Shown in pieces: positions 34,159 to 35,333 of a DNA stretch of 35,333 nt. Source of the stretch: Caryophanales bacterium (GTDB lineage: Bacteria > Bacillota_I > Bacilli_A > RFN20 > CAG-288); assembly GCA_021621525.1 (NCBI GenBank), contig JAJVUU010000015.1, positions 1 to 35,333 of the forward strand. Reading direction: 5' to 3'. Numbering within the stretch: the stretch's first letter is position 1; every line of letters begins with the position of its first letter. Under the pieces are notes generated by a model, which had not been told where the DNA came from, made no database searches, and saw nothing but the letters and a program-made list of their open reading frames with translations. The position numbers and the translations under genes are program-made.

Positions 34159-35259
34159 TCAGTCATGATTGTCGTTGGTGATGAGGATATCCTTGGAAAG
34201 GCTGCTTTCAAAGGCATCGACGTTCTTCTTGAATTCTTCGTCGTCCTGGGGACCTAAGTCGTCCATGATTCTCTTCATCATATCTTTGGTGATGATGGCA
34301 GGCTTTCCATTCTTCTTATAGAGCTCAGCCGTGCTGTTTATCCTTCGGCAAAGCCTTGAGATTTCCTTGGATACATATCCGTGGGTCATGGCAGTCAGCT
34401 TATCGATTTCTTCCGGATCTTCGAATTCGATAGACTTCAGACGCTCCTCCATAAGAGCTTTTCTTGTATATCTGTCAGGATGATGTACTCTTAACAGATC
34501 ATCAAAGAAACCTTTCTCGAAGACCTTTGGATTCATCTTGTCAGGAATGGATGTTGCTCCGATAAAGAGGATGTTGAGGTTCTTCTTACGTATTCTCTTC
34601 ATCTCTTTTCTGAAGAGCTTGTAGAAGAGCTTGAAGGTAGCCTTGCTCTCCCTATCATCCTCCTTAGGGAAGAAACAGGTTGGCTTGGTGAAGAAGAAGA
34701 CGACATTGTCCTTCTCTTCAGCCAATGCAAAGAGCTTCTGGAAATTGGCCTTCGTGTTTTCACTGAAGGGAGAAAAGTTCAGAATCGGTTTGATGAAGTA
34801 TGGGGTTGCCGATAGCTCATGGATGAGGGACTGGACGAGGACAGTCTTGGAGATGCCTTCGGGCCCATAGATGAGGATGGCAGAATTCTGCCTGCTTTTC
34901 ATGTCGTGGGCAAGCCAAGGTTCGATGACATCCTTTTTCAGATGATCCTTGAGTTTGTCTTCACCGATGAACTTATCAAAGCCTTTGGGCGCCTTTCTCT
35001 TCTTGAGCTTGGCGATTTCAGAATCTGACAGCTTGAGATGGGCGATGCTCTCACTTGCCTTCTTGAAGCAGTTCTCGCTCAAGTCGGCATATTTCTGGCT
35101 CTCCTTGCTGTCAAGGGTGAGATTGCCGATTTCGCTGGCAAGGTCTCCGCAAGCCATCAGATTGTCGTACGCAGATAGGAAGTCTTGGATGCTGGTCGCC
35201 ATTTCGGCGGCAAGCTGATGTGTCTCGTAATCCTTTTTCAGGGCATCAAGATCTGGCAT
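34159..35259 (-). CDS. Degenerate Vps4/katanin-like AAA+ protein with MIT-like N-terminus
   Basis: A 366-residue protein. Residues ~1-76 form three predicted helices resembling a MIT domain. From 93 (GFDKFIGEDKLK) an AAA+ domain follows the meiotic-clade (Vps4, katanin, spastin) pattern closely. It ends with the clade-type ITKDMMKRIMDDLGPQDDEEF helix region. The catalytic parts are eroded. Walker A reads GPEGISKT (132-139), Ser for Gly before Lys. Walker B (IDEVD in Vps4) reads FFTKP at 189-193. Sensor-1 GATN reads GATS. The arginine-finger segment (GRFD in many AAA+) reads KGFFDD. It may bind ATP but should not hydrolyse it. ATG 35259 follows AAAGGAAA; the longer in-frame start at 35331 is not needed. 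Confidence 0.8.
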   Translation of the reverse strand: MPDLDALKKDYETHQLAAEMATSIQDFLSAYDNLMACGDLASEIGNLTLDSKESQKYADLSENCFKKASESIAHLKLSDSEIAKLKKRKAPKGFDKFIGEDKLKDHLKKDVIEPWLAHDMKSRQNSAILIYGPEGISKTVLVQSLIHELSATPYFIKPILNFSPFSENTKANFQKLFALAEEKDNVVFFFTKPTCFFPKEDDRESKATFKLFYKLFRKEMKRIRKKNLNILFIGATSIPDKMNPKVFEKGFFDDLLRVHHPDRYTRKALMEERLKSIEFEDPEEIDKLTAMTHGYVSKEISRLCRRINSTAELYKKNGKPAIITKDMMKRIMDDLGPQDDEEFKKNVDAFESSLSKDILITNDNHD

Positions 35260-35333
35260 GATGATATTTTTCCTTTCTTGTCGTAACTTTATTATAAAAG
35301 TTTTATCTATTGTTATAAACAAAAAACGCAAAA

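Noticed and set aside
1..35333. CRISPR arrays, insertion sequences, tRNA or rRNA genes
   Set aside because: None seen: no regularly spaced repeats, transposase motifs or tRNA cloverleaf candidates on either strand.

Overview
This window is bacterial chromosome of about 35 kb from a low-to-mid-GC Bacillota, most likely a gut-type Bacilli lineage near the Erysipelotrichales, Mollicutes or RF39 groups. The pointers are the rplU-prp-rpmA-obgE order with a cleavable L27 N-terminus, a secDF-recJ pair, a stripped-down ftsQ-ftsA-ftsZ cluster running straight into pheS-pheT, class II GalT, QueT under a preQ1 RNA, and a BspA-type leucine-rich lipoprotein. TGG encodes Trp and TGA is a common stop, so this is the standard code 11 and not the Mollicutes code 4. 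Taxonomy is inferred from gene order and families only.

Layout. 1-284: unresolved end of an upstream gene, a consensus promoter and a structured L21-type leader RNA. 285-4218 (+): rplU, prp, rpmA, a terminator hairpin, obgE, ruvA, ruvB. 4336-8686 (+): a fused secDF and recJ. 8734-9144: a small unknown gene behind a strong inverted repeat that includes its ribosome binding site. 9200-16563 (+): ftsQ/divIB, an FtsA-like gene, ftsZ, pheS, pheT and a YceD-family gene, closed by a strong terminator. 16671-17448: promoter, preQ1-I riboswitch, terminator and queT. 17488-21646: a YkgJ-type cysteine-cluster gene, a convergent two-TM protein, an M18 aminopeptidase and a convergent DUF697-like membrane protein. 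21744-25172: a BspA-like LRR lipoprotein and a convergent DUF4085-like gene. 25274-30468 (+): MFS transporter, frameshifted nitroreductase and a MacB/FtsX-type ABC transporter with an in-frame stop. 30511-33185 (-): galK-galT. 33331-35259: a glutaredoxin-like gene, an unknown gene and a degenerate Vps4-like AAA+ gene (-).

Most housekeeping genes look ordinary. The unusual thread is that three proteins keep a recognisable fold but lack the residues that normally do the work. SecDF has no aspartate at either proton-pathway position. The FtsA-like protein has lost all three nucleotide-binding motifs of the actin fold. The AAA+ protein at 34159-35259 resembles Vps4/katanin (MIT-like N-terminus, meiotic-clade C-terminus) but lacks the Walker B acids, the sensor-1 Asn and the arginine finger. 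Two further genes are broken at single sites: the nitroreductase by one extra C in a C6 run, and the ABC permease by an in-frame TAA. Alignments here were done by eye; no database or folding program was run.
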